Position numbers and translations under genes: made by a program. From Bacteroidota bacterium (GTDB lineage Bacteria > Bacteroidota > Bacteroidia > NORP154): a DNA stretch of 9,069 nt. Positions within the stretch are counted from its first letter, which is position 1; the number at the start of each line of letters is the position of its first letter. Positions 7,662 through 9,069 of this stretch are shown piece after piece. The notes beneath the pieces were generated by a model, which was given only the letters and a program-made list of their open reading frames with translations, was not told the DNA's origin and made no database searches. The stretch is taken from NCBI GenBank assembly GCA_002401055.1, contig NVRZ01000108.1:1-9069 (forward strand), read 5' to 3'.

Positions 7662-9069
7662 TTATAAAATAAAGGTAATGCCGCCCAACAAGTTGAAGCG
7701 CTGCGTAGGGTAATTGTGGTAGCGATAGTACTTGGTAGCTGCTATGTTATTTAGCATCAAGAAGGCTGATAGCTTTTTAGTATAGCGATACTCGATTGAG
7801 AGATTAAGATCCACAGCCGCTGGCAGCTTTACGGCTACAACAGTTTTGCCATCTGCCTCAAATTCCTTCGCGTACTGATTGCCAAAAATGTAAATGTCAG
7901 CCTTGGCTATAATCTTTTCCTTTATGTTATAGGTTGCAGACAACGTGAGTTCTAGCTCAGGTTTGTGCCAGGCTTTTTCTTCATAGTCAGTTACATACAA
8001 ATTGTAATCACCCATAAACATAAGTTTAAACCTATCCTTATCATGAAAAGAGAACTCCGCATGAACGTTAAAGTATTTGATGTTATCATACACAACGGTA
8101 AATCGGTTTTTCATACTGCTATTTGTATCTGTTACAAAAAACATCTCATTGTCGATCTTATCGCGTGACACGGACACATTAAACGCTGATGATTTGCTAA
8201 ACTCTCCCTTGAACCCTCCGTAAAACTGTATACTGTGCCTGCTATTTTTTATTCTTGGGATGGTACTTTTAGTGGAATAAGTGTTGTGCTCAACTCTAGG
8301 CGGAGAAAGCACGAATGGATTTTCATCGGATAAGGTTTTGAAACTGTTGCGCCTTAACCTTCCATTAATACCCACGTAAGGTTTTAAGATGTCGTCAATC
8401 AGGTTATAACAGAAATACACATTAGGGTAAAAGCTATAGGAGGTCCCATACAAGGCATCAACTTCAATATATGCGCCAATGCCCACAACAAATTTGTACT
8501 TCTTTCCGTCGGTACTTACAGAGGGGTTGACCCTAATAATTGAATTCGCCTGTATCGCGGATGAATCTGTGTTAGAGTAATACTTTTCGTCCATGTAATC
8601 ATAGGAAATCAAGAGGTTGAAAAACTCCTTATTAAAATATCGATTTAAATTTGCTGTCAGCATAAAGCTATTCTCCTCGAGCCCGTATCTATCTGTCAAG
8701 TTATAATAGTCCAATTGTATATCGTGATTGATTGCGGCGGAATCCCGATAATGACTCAACAATCTGACATTACCACTAATCAAGGAAAACTGCTGCCTTA
8801 TAGCATCCCTACCCATAACTGCATCGCCTAAATTCGATATAGCGGTATCATTGATATCAAAGCCATAAAAATGCACCGTATTATGCTTGTAACTTGCGCC
8901 TCCACTAAGTGTGTGCTTCTTCAGGAACATTTTTCCATTCAGATCAAACTCCGTATCACTATAGCCGCTATATCCAGCGTCTTTCACTTTTCCATTTGAA
9001 GATAAATGTTTGACGTGCACTCCCCATGCATGTTTTTTAGATCGCAAACTATTTACAAATCCTTCTCCA
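7662..9069 (-). CDS. Outer-membrane beta-barrel protein, TonB-dependent-receptor-like, 3' part
   Basis: The frame is open from the right edge to TAA at 7662-7664, about 469 codons. Upstream of the TTG at 9045-9047 it continues in frame as GEGFVNS, so the true start lies outside the window and this is the C-terminal part. The sequence is a series of 8-12-residue amphipathic beta strands with aromatic girdles and polar Asn/Asp-rich loops and no soluble domain: an outer-membrane barrel. The last 45 residues, with LSIEYRYTKKLSAFLMLNNI and then YPTQRFNLLGGITF, follow the C-terminal pattern of Bacteroidota TonB-dependent-receptor-like proteins. The plug domain and TonB box are not visible, so TonB dependence is inferred. 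The protein ends in Phe-Ile-Leu rather than the usual terminal aromatic. The substrate is unknown. It precedes gyrB on the same strand, but the 317-bp gap argues against cotranscription. Confidence 0.75.
   Translation of the reverse strand, partial: GEGFVNSLRSKKHAWGVHVKHLSSNGKVKDAGYSGYSDTEFDLNGKMFLKKHTLSGGASYKHNTVHFYGFDINDTAISNLGDAVMGRDAIRQQFSLISGNVRLLSHYRDSAAINHDIQLDYYNLTDRYGLEENSFMLTANLNRYFNKEFFNLLISYDYMDEKYYSNTDSSAIQANSIIRVNPSVSTDGKKYKFVVGIGAYIEVDALYGTSYSFYPNVYFCYNLIDDILKPYVGINGRLRRNSFKTLSDENPFVLSPPRVEHNTYSTKSTIPRIKNSRHSIQFYGGFKGEFSKSSAFNVSVSRDKIDNEMFFVTDTNSSMKNRFTVVYDNIKYFNVHAEFSFHDKDRFKLMFMGDYNLYVTDYEEKAWHKPELELTLSATYNIKEKIIAKADIYIFGNQYAKEFEADGKTVVAVKLPAAVDLNLSIEYRYTKKLSAFLMLNNIAATKYYRYHNYPTQRFNLLGGITFIL

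Noticed and set aside
9045..9047. TTG as the true start of the beta-barrel protein
   Set aside because: The frame stays open upstream to the window edge and no signal peptide follows the TTG, so the gene is cut by the window rather than starting here.

Overview
The window looks like a chromosomal piece of a Bacteroidota bacterium (Cytophagia or Flavobacteriia grade). The reasons are a fused SecD-SecF protein, TAnnTTTG-type promoter elements, little Shine-Dalgarno signal, a moderately AT-rich composition and an outer-membrane beta-barrel typical of the phylum. I cannot name the genus. Most of it is conserved housekeeping DNA. I see no tRNA, rRNA, CRISPR array, insertion sequence, prophage or defence system, and no convincing new multi-gene system.

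Layout from left to right. Positions 1-194 hold gene debris on the minus strand. An internal piece of a class I/II PLP-dependent aminotransferase runs off the left edge, and in another frame just upstream of it is the first part of a DCC-family (DUF393) thiol-oxidoreductase-like protein. The two overlap at a possible recombination junction. Next, on the minus strand, is a small lipoprotein gene (234-620). A divergent intergenic region (621-868) carries a good Bacteroidota promoter for secDF, a weaker element for the lipoprotein, a direct repeat and a 27-codon upstream ORF.

The plus-strand block is secDF (869-3979), tatA (4014-4235) and a Ca2+/Na+ antiporter gene (4307-5248). The short spacings and lack of recognisable internal promoters suggest a single transcript. 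SecDF pulls Sec substrates across the inner membrane using the proton gradient, and TatA forms the pore-like part of the Tat pathway for folded proteins, so one transcript would serve two protein-export routes.

The right half is on the minus strand. gyrB (5386-7344) converges with the antiporter gene across 137 bp that hold a heptamer tandem repeat and a candidate terminator hairpin. Upstream of gyrB is a 317-bp gap with a promoter element and a 12-bp bulged inverted repeat. Then comes the 3' part of an outer-membrane beta-barrel gene (7662-9069), probably TonB-dependent-receptor-like, whose 5' end is outside the window.

The points most worth a second look are the chimeric junction at 1-194, the upstream ORF before secDF, the T8 tract in the fifth to tenth codons of tatA, and the acidic repeat-bearing insertion in the SecD periplasmic domain.
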